Shown in pieces: positions 25,767-34,732 of a stretch of DNA of 63,516 bases. Position 1 is the stretch's first letter. Each line of letters starts with the position of its first letter. The notes under the pieces were generated by a model, which saw only the letters and a list, made by a program, of their open reading frames with translations, did not search any database and had not been told where the DNA came from. A program made the translations under genes and the position numbers. This DNA comes from an uncultured Oscillospiraceae bacterium (GTDB lineage: Bacteria; Bacillota; Clostridia; Oscillospirales; Oscillospiraceae): positions 1-63,516 of the forward strand of contig CAJLCG010000001.1 in assembly GCA_905205085.1 (NCBI GenBank), given 5' to 3'.

Positions 25767-26226
25767 TGTAAAGTGAGCCGCTCTGGTGAGATTTTGATAT
25801 CAAACCATGGGCGCAGCTTATGTGCGGCAGCCGCTGCACCGCCGTTTTGCCCAGGTTTTCTTGGGCAGTTTGCGGTTATTTCTGGTGCGGCGCCCGTCCC
25901 GGAAATGGCAATTTGCCATCCTCGAGGAAGAGCACAGGAAGTTTTTCCTGGCGGAGCATTTTGCTCCCCGGCGGGGGAGGACATTGCAGGCCGGAGGGGA
26001 CGTTGGATGCGTTTGCAGATGATCTTGGCATGCAGACCGGCGGTTTCTTTTTGAAACAGAAAAGGAACCGGCGGGTTTTGTCGTGTCAGTGATGCAAAGA
26101 CGGGAGCCGCAAAAATATCGTAAGTAGATTTAGGGAGGGCTGCAAAACGTCGGCGCCGGAGCGTCGGCACAGAGAAGATCGTTGAATATTCCCCAGCAAC
26201 TGCAGTATAGGGAGGTTGAAATCCGA
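25767..26226 (+). other. Long structured leader upstream of rnfC
   Basis: This 460-base stretch has no convincing gene; the open frame from 25710 to 26054 has no homology and no ribosome binding site. It is rich in hairpins: a long compound stem pairing GGGC...GCTGCACC (25812-25851) with GGTGCGGCGCCC (25886-25897), with an inner TGCCCA/TGGGCA, then ATGGCAA/TTGCCAT, CAGGAA/TTCCTG and GGAGCA/TGCTCC in a row. It does not match a riboswitch I recognise. It may be a regulatory leader for rnf or carry an independent RNA. Confidence 0.45.
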
Positions 26227-27537
26227 ATGAGTAAATTTCTCAAACGCTCTGCGCAAGGTGCGGGAGTTCCCCACGACAAGAGGACTTCCAACCTTGAGAC
26301 GGTAGCTATGCCGCTTCCGTCAAAGATCGTCCTGTCCATGAACCAGCATATCGGCGCCCCCGCGGCGCCCACGGTGGCCAAGGGCGATCAGGTGTACGTA
26401 GGCACCATCGTGGGTAAGGCCGGTGGCTTTGTCTCCGCTGATATCCACTCCGGTGTGTCCGGTACGGTCTCTGAGATCACCACCATCACCGGTTCCAATG
26501 GTTCCATCCAGACCGCCGTGGTCATCGTGCCCGACGGCGAGCAGAAGGTGGACCCCTCTATTGCCCCCCCTCAGGTCACTGACCTGAAGTCCTTCCAGGA
26601 TGCCGTGCGTGCCAGCGGCCTGGTTGGTCTGGGCGGCGCCGGCTTCCCCACCGCGGTGAAGCTCGCACCCAAGAATCTGGACGAGATTGACACCCTGCTC
26701 ATCAACGGCGCCGAGTGTGAGCCCTATATCACCTCGGATAACCGCTGCTTTATTGAGGATACCCACTTTATCCTCAGCGGCATCAAGGCTGTGATGAAGT
26801 ACCTGAATATCCCCAAGTGCATCATCGGCATCGAGGCCAATAAGCCCGAGGCCATTGCCAAGATGAAGGCCGCCATCGATGTGTCCGGCATCGAGGTCAA
26901 GGAGCTGCCCTGCCGTTACCCCCAGGGCGCTGAGAAGGTGCTCATTGAGAACTGCACCGGCCGGGAGGTTCCCTTCCCCGGGCTGCCCTCCGATGTGGGC
27001 GTGATCGTGATGAACGTCACCTCCACCGCCTTTGTGGGCAAGTACTTAGAGACCGGCATGCCTCTGACCACCAAGCGCCTCACCGTGGACGGCGACATCA
27101 TCAAGGAGCCCAAGAACGTGGAAGTTATCATCGGCACTCCCATTGAGGAGCTGTTTAACTTCTGCGGCGGCCTCACTGAGGAGCCCGGCAAGGTGCTCTA
27201 CGGCGGCCCCATGATGGGTACCTGCGTGGCCAGCCTGGACCAGCCCATCCTGAAGAACAACAACGCTGTTCTGGCCTTCTCCAAGAAGTTTGCTCATATT
27301 CCCAAGGCCACCAACTGCATCCACTGCGGCCGGTGTGTCAACGCCTGCCCCCTGGGTCTGGCGGCCAAGGACATTGTCAAGGCCTATGAGAAGGGCGATG
27401 TGGAGCAGCTTCAGGAGCTCAATGCCGACCTGTGCATGAGCTGCGGCACCTGTTCTTTCGTCTGCCCCGCCAAGCGGCCTCTGGCCCCCTCCATTGCCCT
27501 GGCGAAGATCATGATGAAGAATGGAGGTAAGAAGTAA
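26227..27537 (+). CDS. rnfC: Rnf complex subunit C (NADH- and FeS-binding)
   Basis: Peripheral subunit of the ferredoxin:NAD+ oxidoreductase (Rnf), where electrons meet NAD+. The 436-residue protein has the biotinyl-like N-terminal region, the nucleotide/FMN-binding GLVGLGGAGFPTAVKL, the SLBB domain and two C-terminal 4Fe-4S motifs, CIHCGRCVNACP and CMSCGTCSFVCP. The ATG at 26227 is preceded by GGGAGGT ten bases upstream and gives the expected start (…VPHDKRTSN). First gene of rnfCDGEAB; rnfD overlaps its stop by one base. Confidence 0.96.
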   Translation: MSKFLKRSAQGAGVPHDKRTSNLETVAMPLPSKIVLSMNQHIGAPAAPTVAKGDQVYVGTIVGKAGGFVSADIHSGVSGTVSEITTITGSNGSIQTAVVIVPDGEQKVDPSIAPPQVTDLKSFQDAVRASGLVGLGGAGFPTAVKLAPKNLDEIDTLLINGAECEPYITSDNRCFIEDTHFILSGIKAVMKYLNIPKCIIGIEANKPEAIAKMKAAIDVSGIEVKELPCRYPQGAEKVLIENCTGREVPFPGLPSDVGVIVMNVTSTAFVGKYLETGMPLTTKRLTVDGDIIKEPKNVEVIIGTPIEELFNFCGGLTEEPGKVLYGGPMMGTCVASLDQPILKNNNAVLAFSKKFAHIPKATNCIHCGRCVNACPLGLAAKDIVKAYEKGDVEQLQELNADLCMSCGTCSFVCPAKRPLAPSIALAKIMMKNGGKK

Positions 27538-28478
27538 TGGGCAACAAACTGATCGTCACTGCCGCGCCTCACATTACCAGCGCGGACAGCACCCAGAAGA
27601 TCATGCAGCGGGTCTGCATCGCCCTGCTGCCCGCTCTGGTGGCCTCCGTGATCATTTTCGGCATCAACGCCCTGATCATCACCGTTGTGACGGTGGCTGC
27701 CTGTGTGATTTTTGAATACCTGTACTGCAAGCTGGTGGGCCGTGAGGTATCCATCGGCGACTTCTCCGCTGTGGTTACCGGCCTGCTGCTGGCCTTCAAC
27801 CTGCCCTCCACGCTGCCTTGGTGGATGCCCATCGTGGGCGCCTTCATCGCCATCGTGGTGGTCAAGCAGCTCTTCGGCGGCCTGGGCTACAACTTTGCCA
27901 ACCCCGCCATCGTAGGCCGTATCGCTATGGCCATGGGCTTTGCCGGCCGCATGTCCACCTACGGCTTCCCCCAGGGCGTGGACGCTACCTCTGCTGCCAC
28001 CCCTCTGTCCTCCGCAGCCGAAGGCATCGACTATGTCACTCTGCTGCTGGGTACCCACGGCGGCGTGCTGGGTGAGACCTGCGCCATCGCTCTGATCATC
28101 GGTGGTGTGTACCTCATCGTCACCAAGGTCATCAGCCCCACCATTCCTGTGACCTACCTGGCCACTGTGGCCGTGCTGAGCCTGATCGCCGGCAAGGACC
28201 CCATCTATCAGCTGCTCTCCGGCGGCCTGCTGCTGGGCGCCTTCTTCATGGCTACCGACTACGTCACCTCTCCCACCACCACCAAGGGCAAGCTGGTCTT
28301 TGGTATCGGTCTGGGTATCATCACCTGCGCCATCCGTTTCCTGGGCCGGATGAACGAGGGCGTTTCCTTCGCTATCCTGCTGATGAACCTGATGGTTCCC
28401 TACATTGAGGTCCTGACCCGTCAGGATCGTCTGGGCATCGCCAAGGTGAAGAAGAGCAAGGAGGGTGCCGCGAAATGA
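27537..28478 (+). CDS. rnfD: Rnf complex subunit D
   Basis: Integral membrane subunit (313 residues, about 9-10 helices) related to NqrB, which carries a covalently bound FMN and takes part in ion translocation. The likely flavinylated threonine is in SAATPLSS. FNLPSTLPWWMPIVGAFIAI and GYNFANPAIVGRI are family stretches. Starts in a TAATG overlap with rnfC and has AGGTAAGAAG upstream; its stop overlaps the rnfG start. Confidence 0.95.
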   Translation: MGNKLIVTAAPHITSADSTQKIMQRVCIALLPALVASVIIFGINALIITVVTVAACVIFEYLYCKLVGREVSIGDFSAVVTGLLLAFNLPSTLPWWMPIVGAFIAIVVVKQLFGGLGYNFANPAIVGRIAMAMGFAGRMSTYGFPQGVDATSAATPLSSAAEGIDYVTLLLGTHGGVLGETCAIALIIGGVYLIVTKVISPTIPVTYLATVAVLSLIAGKDPIYQLLSGGLLLGAFFMATDYVTSPTTTKGKLVFGIGLGIITCAIRFLGRMNEGVSFAILLMNLMVPYIEVLTRQDRLGIAKVKKSKEGAAK

Positions 28479-29011
28479 GTAACTGGAACAAGATCTTTAA
28501 GCCCATTGTGGTGCTGGTTATCATCTGCATCGTTGTGACCGGTGCCCTGGCTGCCACCAACGGCGTGACCGCCCCCATCATTGAGGAAGCTAAGGTTGCC
28601 GCTGAGAACGCTGCCCGCACCGAGCTGCTGCCCGAGGCCGAGGGTGCCTTTACCCCCGTGGAAAACGTGGAGGTGGAGAATGTCTCCGCTATCTATGTGG
28701 CCGATAACGGTGCCGGCACCATCATCACCAGTTCCGCCAAGGGTTACGGCGGTGACGTGGTGGTCATGACTGCTTTCAATCCCGACGGCACCATCAAGCA
28801 GATTAAGGTCACCGAGCAGGCCGAGACCAAGGGCATCGGCAGCAAGGTTGTGGACACCCCCTCCTACTGGGAGAACTACCAGGGCCTGGATGCTTCTCAG
28901 CCTCTGGTCCTCAATGAGGATGTGGACGCGGTGACTTCTGCCACCATCTCCAGCACGGCTTTGATCAACGCGGTGAACTCCGCCATCGAAGCCTACAACG
29001 CGATTCCTTGA
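28475..29011 (+). CDS. rnfG: Rnf complex subunit G
   Basis: A 178-residue subunit anchored by one N-terminal helix (about 9-28), with the rest outside the membrane. It carries the second covalent FMN through a threonine in the motif TSATISS (about 155-161). Homologous to NqrC. Contains the FMN-binding repeats KGYGGDVVVMTAFNPDG and VTEQAETKGIGSK. Overlaps rnfD by four bases. Confidence 0.95.
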   Translation: MSNWNKIFKPIVVLVIICIVVTGALAATNGVTAPIIEEAKVAAENAARTELLPEAEGAFTPVENVEVENVSAIYVADNGAGTIITSSAKGYGGDVVVMTAFNPDGTIKQIKVTEQAETKGIGSKVVDTPSYWENYQGLDASQPLVLNEDVDAVTSATISSTALINAVNSAIEAYNAIP

Positions 29012-29027
29012 AAGGCAGGTGTATAAG

Positions 29028-29723
29028 ATGAGTAAGAATCCCAGTAAACTTAAGATACTGACCAACGGTATCTTAAATGAAAACCCGGTACTGCGGCTTG
29101 TCCTGGGCACCTGTCCCACTCTGGCCACCTCTACTATGGCCTCCAACGGCATTGGTATGGGCCTGGCGGCCACCTTCGTGCTGGTGTGTTCCAACATCGT
29201 TATTTCCGCCCTGCGGAAGGTCATCCCCGACCAGGTTCGTATTCCCTGTTACATCACCGTGATCGCCGGCTTCGTGTCGGTGGTACAGATGCTGGTTAAG
29301 GCCTTTGTGCCCGCCCTGGACTCCTCTTTGGGCGTGTACCTGCCTCTGATCGTAGTTAACTGTATCATCCTGGGCCGTGCTGAGATGTTCGCCTCCAAGA
29401 ACGGCGTCTTTGATTCCGCTCTGGATGGCCTGGGCATGGGCATCGGCTTTACCATCACCCTGACCCTCATGGGCACCATCCGTGAGATCCTGGGCTCCGG
29501 CACCTGGATGTCCGGCCTGGACGGCCTGTTCCCCTTCCTGCCCGAGGGCTTTGCCATTCAGGTTCTGCCTGAATCCATCGATCCCTTCACCATCATGACC
29601 AGCGCCCCCGGCGGCTTCTTTGTCTTCGGTGTGATGATGGCTGCCGCTACCTGGCTGACCACCCGCCCCAAGAAGGAGAAGGCCTCCGCTCCTGCTGAGA
29701 CTGTGGAAGGAGGGAATGCGTAA
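29028..29723 (+). CDS. rnfE: Rnf complex subunit E
   Basis: A 231-residue integral membrane subunit with six predicted helices, homologous to NqrD and paralogous to RnfA; together RnfA and RnfE form the inverted-repeat pair at the core of the pump. Family sequence NENPVLRLVLGTCPTLA at the start, LPLIVVNCIILGRAEMFA in the middle; the shared cysteines lie in these two stretches and bind an intramembrane FeS centre in known complexes. ATG 29028 is chosen over an upstream GTG for spacing to AGGCAGGTG. Confidence 0.95.
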   Translation: MSKNPSKLKILTNGILNENPVLRLVLGTCPTLATSTMASNGIGMGLAATFVLVCSNIVISALRKVIPDQVRIPCYITVIAGFVSVVQMLVKAFVPALDSSLGVYLPLIVVNCIILGRAEMFASKNGVFDSALDGLGMGIGFTITLTLMGTIREILGSGTWMSGLDGLFPFLPEGFAIQVLPESIDPFTIMTSAPGGFFVFGVMMAAATWLTTRPKKEKASAPAETVEGGNA

Positions 29724-30331
29724 TGGCAATGCATCTTGCAAGCATCTTCTTCACCATGATCTTGGTGGATAACTACGTTCTGGTGAAGTTCCTGGGTATC
29801 TGCCCCTTCCTGGGCGTGTCCAAAAAGCTGGACAGCGCCGTGGGTATGTCCCTGGCCGTTACCTTCGTCATGGTGCTGGCTACTGCCGCCACCTGGCCTA
29901 TCCAGACCTTCCTGCTGACTCCTGCCAGCGGCGCTTGGGATCTGGGTTACCTGCAGACCATCGTCTTCATTCTGATCATCGCCATCCTGGTGCAGCTGCT
30001 GGAGAACATCCTGAAGAAGTTCATCCCTGCTCTGTATAAGGCTCTGGGCGTGTACCTGCCCCTGATCACCACCAACTGCACCATCCTGGGCGTGACCGTG
30101 CTGAACATCGACAACGGTTACAACTTCCTGGAGAGCATCGTCTGTGCTGCCGGTGCCGGCCTGGGCTTCCTGGTGGCCATGGTTCTGTTCTCCGGTGTGC
30201 GCCGCAAGGTGGAAGAGGCTGTGACTCCCAAGTGCTTTGAGGGTCTGCCTATTACCCTGGTGGCTGCTGCGGTGACCTCCCTGTCCTTCATGGGCTTCGG
30301 CGGTATCGTGGAGTCCATCTTTGGCGCTTGA
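29723..30331 (+). CDS. rnfA: Rnf complex subunit A
   Basis: A 202-residue integral membrane subunit (six helices), homologous to NqrE and the partner of RnfE. Conserved VDNYVLVKFLGICPFLGVSKK near the start and LPLITTNCTILGV in the fourth helix carry the paired cysteines expected for the membrane FeS centre. Its ATG overlaps the rnfE stop (TAATG) after AAGGAGGG. Confidence 0.95.
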   Translation: MAMHLASIFFTMILVDNYVLVKFLGICPFLGVSKKLDSAVGMSLAVTFVMVLATAATWPIQTFLLTPASGAWDLGYLQTIVFILIIAILVQLLENILKKFIPALYKALGVYLPLITTNCTILGVTVLNIDNGYNFLESIVCAAGAGLGFLVAMVLFSGVRRKVEEAVTPKCFEGLPITLVAAAVTSLSFMGFGGIVESIFGA

Positions 30332-30350
30332 TTAGGAGGGAGAGTGTAAT

Positions 30351-31151
30351 ATGAGTCCGATTCTTATGGCAATCGTTCTGGTCACGGTCATTGGCCTGAT
30401 CGGCGCGATCATTCTGGTGGCTGCCTCCATTTTCATGTATGTTCCCGTGGATGAGCGGGTGGAAAAGATTACCGCCGTTCTGGCCGGCGCCAACTGCGGC
30501 GCCTGTGGCTGCGCCGGCTGTGCCGACTACGCCAAGAGCATCGTGGAGGACGGCAACGCCATCAACAAGTGTACTCCCGGCGGCGCCAAGTCTGTGGCTG
30601 CTATCGCGGAGATCATGGGCGTGCAGGCTGAGGCCTCTGTTCCCATGAAGGCGGTCGTGGCCTGCTCCGGCACCTGCGACAAGACCTCCAAGAAGTATGA
30701 GTTTGAGGGCATCCAGAGCTGCCAGGCCGTCAAGGGCCTGTACGGCGGTGACGGCATGTGCCAGTACGGCTGCCTGGGCTATGGCGATTGTACCCGCGCC
30801 TGCGCCTTCGACGCCATCCACATTGTGGACGGCATCGCCAAGGTGGACCGTGAAAAGTGTACCGGCTGCGGCGCCTGCGCGGCGGCCTGCCCCAACCACG
30901 TGATCAGCGTGATTCCTGAGCACAAGCGTAAGCCTGTGGTTGCCTGCCAGAACAAGGATAAGGGCGCCCAGACCCGCAAGGCCTGCACCGCTGGTTGTAT
31001 CGGCTGCATGAAGTGTACCAAGGTGTGTCACTTCGACGCCATTAAGGTGGAGAACAATGTGGCCTACATCGACCAGGATAAGTGTAAGGGCTGCCAGCTG
31101 TGCGTGAAGGAGTGCCCCATGGGCGTCATCCACATCCCCTCTGCTCTGTAA
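30351..31151 (+). CDS. rnfB: Rnf complex subunit B (ferredoxin-type)
   Basis: Electron-entry subunit that receives electrons from reduced ferredoxin. The 266-residue protein has one N-terminal membrane helix (about 5-28), the Fe4S domain with CGACGCAGC (about 50-58), and several 4Fe-4S motifs: CQYGCLGYGDCTRAC, CTGCGACAAACP, CIGCMKCTKVC and CKGCQLCVKECP. ATG 30351 follows TTAGGAGGGAGAG. Last gene of the rnf cluster, followed by a strong terminator. Confidence 0.96.
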   Translation: MSPILMAIVLVTVIGLIGAIILVAASIFMYVPVDERVEKITAVLAGANCGACGCAGCADYAKSIVEDGNAINKCTPGGAKSVAAIAEIMGVQAEASVPMKAVVACSGTCDKTSKKYEFEGIQSCQAVKGLYGGDGMCQYGCLGYGDCTRACAFDAIHIVDGIAKVDREKCTGCGACAAACPNHVISVIPEHKRKPVVACQNKDKGAQTRKACTAGCIGCMKCTKVCHFDAIKVENNVAYIDQDKCKGCQLCVKECPMGVIHIPSAL

Positions 31152-31170
31152 GAAAAGGGAAAAAGCCCTT

Positions 31171-31212
31171 AAAAACAGATCGCTCCCCATTTCGGGGAGC
31201 GATCTGTTTTTT
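31171..31212 (+). terminator. Terminator of the rnf operon
   Basis: A stem of about 17 bp (CAGATCGCTCCCC with GGGGAGCGATCTG, flanked by A5/T6) around ATTTC. The strongest terminator in the window; also usable from the reverse side. Confidence 0.93.
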
Positions 31213-31307
31213 CTTTTTAAAAGGATGGCCCCGATAAAACGAGGTATCTCCTTGATCTCGTAGAGGCGAAACGAAGTTTCGCAGGAAGTTCTTTGCCAAG
31301 CTTTCTT

Positions 31308-32018
31308 TCAAGAAAGCGGAGAAAGCGGGGAGAGCGGGTGGTAGAGCATGCAAGGACGGCCGCCGGTATCGTAGTTGACATGACTGACTGCCTCTCCCTG
31401 CTCCACCAGGTAGGTGAGATAACGGCGCACTGTGACGGTGGAAAAGCCGGAACGCTCGGCAATCGTTTCGCAGGTAGCGCCCTGCCGGGAGGCTTGGCGC
31501 AGACACTCCCGAATGCGGTCCAGGGTGCGGGCTTGCAGTCCCTTGGGAACCGAGGGAGCAGCAGGAGGCGGGACAGCAGAGGGAGAGGCAGGAGAGGAGG
31601 GAAAGAGGGCGTCCAGCTCCTGCTGACTGACGCTGTCATGGGAGACGGCTTCCCGATGCTGGCAGAAGGTGTCCAGAGCCTGCTGAAAACGACTGGCGGC
31701 AAAGGGCTTGACCAGATAGTCGGTCACCCCTAACTTCAGCAGGGCGTCCACGGTCTTGCTGTCGTTGGCGGCAGTAACCATAATGGCGTCGATCCCAATC
31801 CCCTCTGCCCGAAGTGCGCGCAGCAGATCCAAACCGGTCATACGGGGCATATAGACGTCCAGGATGATCAGGTCGGCTGTGTGATGGCGGAGCCACTCCA
31901 ACGCCTCATAGCCGTTGGGAAAGGCCCGGGCCAGCGTAAAACGGTTGTCCCGGGCCAGAAAGGTCCGGTGCAGCAAAGAAATTGTGGGATCGTCCTCCAC
32001 AATGACAGTTTGGTACAT
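31308..32018 (-). CDS. Response regulator, CitB/DcuR type
   Basis: A 236-residue two-component regulator. The receiver domain (1-120) has the acidic pair EDD at 8-10, the phosphorylated Asp54 in LDVYMPRMTG and the conserved lysine in YLVKPF. A P/S/A-rich linker (about 140-165) joins it to a C-terminal HTH (ETIAERSGFSTVTVRRYLTYL) as in CitT, DctR and DpiA. ATG 32018 follows GGAGG. It lies 30 bases after its kinase gene. The kinase-regulator pair has no transporter beside it; the rnf and atp operons flank it, so these or distant carboxylate genes may be the targets. Confidence 0.93.
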   Translation of the reverse strand: MYQTVIVEDDPTISLLHRTFLARDNRFTLARAFPNGYEALEWLRHHTADLIILDVYMPRMTGLDLLRALRAEGIGIDAIMVTAANDSKTVDALLKLGVTDYLVKPFAASRFQQALDTFCQHREAVSHDSVSQQELDALFPSSPASPSAVPPPAAPSVPKGLQARTLDRIRECLRQASRQGATCETIAERSGFSTVTVRRYLTYLVEQGEAVSHVNYDTGGRPCMLYHPLSPLSPLS

Positions 32019-32048
32019 AGAGGCCTCCATAAAAATCACGAGAGGGAA

Positions 32049-33662
32049 TTATTTCCGTCTCCCTTGCGTAGAAAAGGTGAGGAAGAAGGACGTACCGGAT
32101 TTGGGCTCGCTCTCCACCCGGATCTCGCCCTGGTACAGATTTACCAGCTCCTTGATCCGGACCAGACCGATGCCGTGGCCATCCCCCTTGGTGGAGACGT
32201 TGGGCTCAAAGATGTAGGGGAGAAGCTCAGGTACAATACCGGGGCCGGTGTCCTCCACGCACAAGAGAAGGTGGTCCTCCTTCTCTCGGATGCTCACATT
32301 GATTTCCCGCAGCTTCCAGGAGGAGCGGTTGAGGCACTCGGTGGCATTTTCGATGAGATTTCCCAAAATGGTCACCAGTACGCCCGAGGGGAGGAACCGC
32401 TCGTCGGCGGACAGAGAGCTCTTGGGGTCCAACTGCAGATGGATGCCCAGTTCGGAGGCTCGACTGGTCTTGCCCACCAGAAGGGCGGCCACAGCGGTGT
32501 CCTGAATCTGGTTCATCACCCGGCTCACCGACTGGTGGTGGACCTGGGAGATGTCCAGGATGTACTGCTCTGCTTTTTCTACCTGGCCCAGCTGGATCAT
32601 GCCCAGAATGGTATGCAGCTTATTGATAAACTCGTGGGTGTAGGCCCGCATGGCCTCCACCAGATGGCGCACGCCGGTGAGCTCTTCGGCCAGGGAGGTG
32701 GCCTCGCTGCGGTCCCGGAAGATGGCCACCGCACCTACGATCTTTCCGTTTTCCAGAATAGGCATCCGATCGGACAGAGCAGAGCGCAGGCCGGGGACGT
32801 GGGAGAGATGTACATTATATTCCGACCTGCCGGTGGTCAGCAGGCGGGAGAGCTGAGAGTCGGGGTAGATGTCATGCAGAGATTTGCCCAAGACATCATC
32901 CAGAGTTTTGGCGTTGACCATGCGTAGGCCGGCCTGATTCATGTACACGATGCGGGAGTCGGTATCAATGGCCAGAATGCCCTCGTCCAGGGCGTCCAGG
33001 ACTCCCTCGCGCTGATGGAACATCCGCTGAAAGGCGGCTGGTTCATATCCCATAAGGGACTCCTTGATGGAACGGGAGAGGTGGCGGGACAGCACCAGAC
33101 CTACGCTGGCGGCGATAAACGTGAGGATCAAAAAGCAGCCCACAGTATCAATCACTGTCCGGTTGACGCTGCGCACGCCGATGCCCACCGACACAAAGCC
33201 CAATAGTGTACCGTCCTGATCGTGGACTGCGGCCTGAGCACGGTGCTCCACGCCGGAGATACCTGCGCCGGTGTCTACCTCGCTGTCGTCTCCGTGGAGA
33301 ACCGACAGGTTATCCACTTCTGGGTAGGTGGTTCCTACATAGGAGGGGTCGGGACTGTACACAATGGTACCGGAGGTATCGGCCACTACGATGGCGTCGA
33401 TGTCCTGAACCCGGGAAATGGTGCCGTTGAGGTACTCGGTGAGAACTTCGCTGTCAGAGCGCCCGGCCAGTACATCGGCCACATCCGGGGACTGTGCCAG
33501 CACCAGGGCGGAGTTCATCAGGTTTCGGTCCAGGTTGTCGTACTCCATGCGCAGGGAGAAGGCCAGTGTGGTACTCATTCCCAACACGGCGGTGGTCAGG
33601 ACCAGAAATAGGGTCAGGGACTGGATTTTCTGGCGAATGGTCTTTGAACTGTAAAGTTTCAT
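32049..33662 (-). CDS. Sensor histidine kinase, CitA/DcuS type
   Basis: A 537-residue inner-membrane kinase: helix 1 (about 12-33), extracytoplasmic PAS-like sensor (about 34-170), helix 2 (about 172-195), cytoplasmic PAS (about 215-320), then a SpoOB-type histidine region with THEFINKLHTILGM and an ATPase domain with NLIENA, DTGPGI and GHGIGLVRI. The sensor ends in DQDGTLLGFVSVGIGV as in CitA/DcuS, but the usual R-x-S-H-P citrate/dicarboxylate motif is replaced by YSPDPS, so the ligand may differ. ATG 33662 follows AGGAGGGG. First gene of the pair. Confidence 0.93.
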   Translation of the reverse strand: MKLYSSKTIRQKIQSLTLFLVLTTAVLGMSTTLAFSLRMEYDNLDRNLMNSALVLAQSPDVADVLAGRSDSEVLTEYLNGTISRVQDIDAIVVADTSGTIVYSPDPSYVGTTYPEVDNLSVLHGDDSEVDTGAGISGVEHRAQAAVHDQDGTLLGFVSVGIGVRSVNRTVIDTVGCFLILTFIAASVGLVLSRHLSRSIKESLMGYEPAAFQRMFHQREGVLDALDEGILAIDTDSRIVYMNQAGLRMVNAKTLDDVLGKSLHDIYPDSQLSRLLTTGRSEYNVHLSHVPGLRSALSDRMPILENGKIVGAVAIFRDRSEATSLAEELTGVRHLVEAMRAYTHEFINKLHTILGMIQLGQVEKAEQYILDISQVHHQSVSRVMNQIQDTAVAALLVGKTSRASELGIHLQLDPKSSLSADERFLPSGVLVTILGNLIENATECLNRSSWKLREINVSIREKEDHLLLCVEDTGPGIVPELLPYIFEPNVSTKGDGHGIGLVRIKELVNLYQGEIRVESEPKSGTSFFLTFSTQGRRK

Positions 33663-33763
33663 TCCTATACCCCTCCTAGAAATTGCGGCATCCGGATGCA
33701 AGGCAGACGGAGTGTGGACAGGTTTGGCAGAGAATGGGCCAGACAACGTGTTCTTTAAAAAAT

Positions 33764-33792
33764 ATTATAAGGATTTTTCAAGGTAATGTCAA
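33764..33792 (-). promoter_or_regulatory. Promoter of the two-component operon
   Basis: Reverse strand TTGACA, 17 bases, TATAAT, the full sigma-A consensus, giving a leader of about 95 bases. The 331-base divergent gap (33663-33993) to atpB is AT-rich and otherwise holds only the atp promoter candidate. Confidence 0.88.
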
Positions 33793-33905
33793 ATATGATG
33801 GCAAAAACAAACAAAAATAGACAATAATATAGAGAAAAAATAGATAATACAACGGAAAAACAGGGCGGAGGGCGAGAGGAGTCATTTTTTTTACTTTAAA
33901 AAGAC

Positions 33906-33935
33906 TTCTCAAAAAAGACCGGCAGGCTTTACAAT
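33906..33935 (+). promoter_or_regulatory. Candidate promoter of the atp operon
   Basis: TTCTCA, 18 bases, TACAAT; start near 33942, about 50 bases before atpB. The -35 is weak, so this is tentative. Confidence 0.45.
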
Positions 33936-33993
33936 AAGGTCGGTGTTTTGTAACGCGCGGTACGCCGCGCCGGATCATCCGGGAGGTGGTTAT

Positions 33994-34689
33994 TTGGAAC
34001 AGATCAAAGAAAAGCTGCTGGAGGAGCTGCAGACGCCCACAGTATTTACCATCCCCATAGGAAAAGGGATCCCCATTACCGAATCGGTGGTGGTGTCCTG
34101 GATCGTGATGGGAGTGCTGATCCTGGCAGCTTTGCTTCTGACCAGAAACCTGAAGGTAGAAAACCCCAGCAAGCTTCAGGTGGGGGTGGAAGAGGCGGTA
34201 AAGTTTTTAAATAACTTTGCCGACAGCAGCATTGGCAAGCACGGTGCAACCTTTGCTGCCTATTTGGGAACCATCGCGCTCTACATCCTGCTGAGCAACA
34301 TCATCGGGATCTTCGGCCTGGTGCCTCCCACGAAGGACATTAACGTCACCGCAGCCCTGGCTGTGATGAGTGCGTTTTTGATCTATGGGGCCCAGTTCCG
34401 ATACCGGGGACTGCGGGGAGGACTCAAACAGTTTGCCAAGCCCATGCCCCTGCTGCTTCCCATCAACCTGATGGAGATCATCATCCGGCCTCTGGCCCTG
34501 TGTATGCGACTGTTCGGCAACATTTTGGGCGCTTTCATTATTATGGAGCTTATCAAGCTCATCTGCCCGGCCGTGGTGCCTGTGCCCTTCAGCATCTACT
34601 TTGACTTGTTTGACGGCACCATCCAGGCAGTTGTCTTTGTATTTTTGACCGCGCTGTTTACCGGCGAAGGAATTCAAGACGAGGAGTGA
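33994..34689 (+). CDS. atpB: ATP synthase F0 subunit a
   Basis: Membrane stator subunit (231 residues, five to six helices) that forms the ion half-channels against the c ring. The essential arginine is Arg172 in LALCMRLFGN. The start is a TTG at 33994, seven bases after GGAGG; no ATG fits and the frame beginning at 33943 lies over the promoter region. atpI, often found before atpB, is absent. Order is atpB-E-F-HA-G-D-C. Confidence 0.94.
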   Translation: MEQIKEKLLEELQTPTVFTIPIGKGIPITESVVVSWIVMGVLILAALLLTRNLKVENPSKLQVGVEEAVKFLNNFADSSIGKHGATFAAYLGTIALYILLSNIIGIFGLVPPTKDINVTAALAVMSAFLIYGAQFRYRGLRGGLKQFAKPMPLLLPINLMEIIIRPLALCMRLFGNILGAFIIMELIKLICPAVVPVPFSIYFDLFDGTIQAVVFVFLTALFTGEGIQDEE

Positions 34690-34732
34690 CCGGCGTTGTG
34701 CCCCGCTCCCAATTTAAGGAGGAAATTATACC

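Noticed and set aside
25710..26054. 114-codon forward frame in the rnf leader
   Set aside because: Starts upstream of or at the promoter, has no ribosome binding site, and its sequence is a run of hairpin arms.
26030..26080. FMN riboswitch suggested by ACCGGCGG
   Set aside because: The 5' GGGGCAGGGTGAAA part and the 3' CCGATGG-type part of the RFN element are missing.
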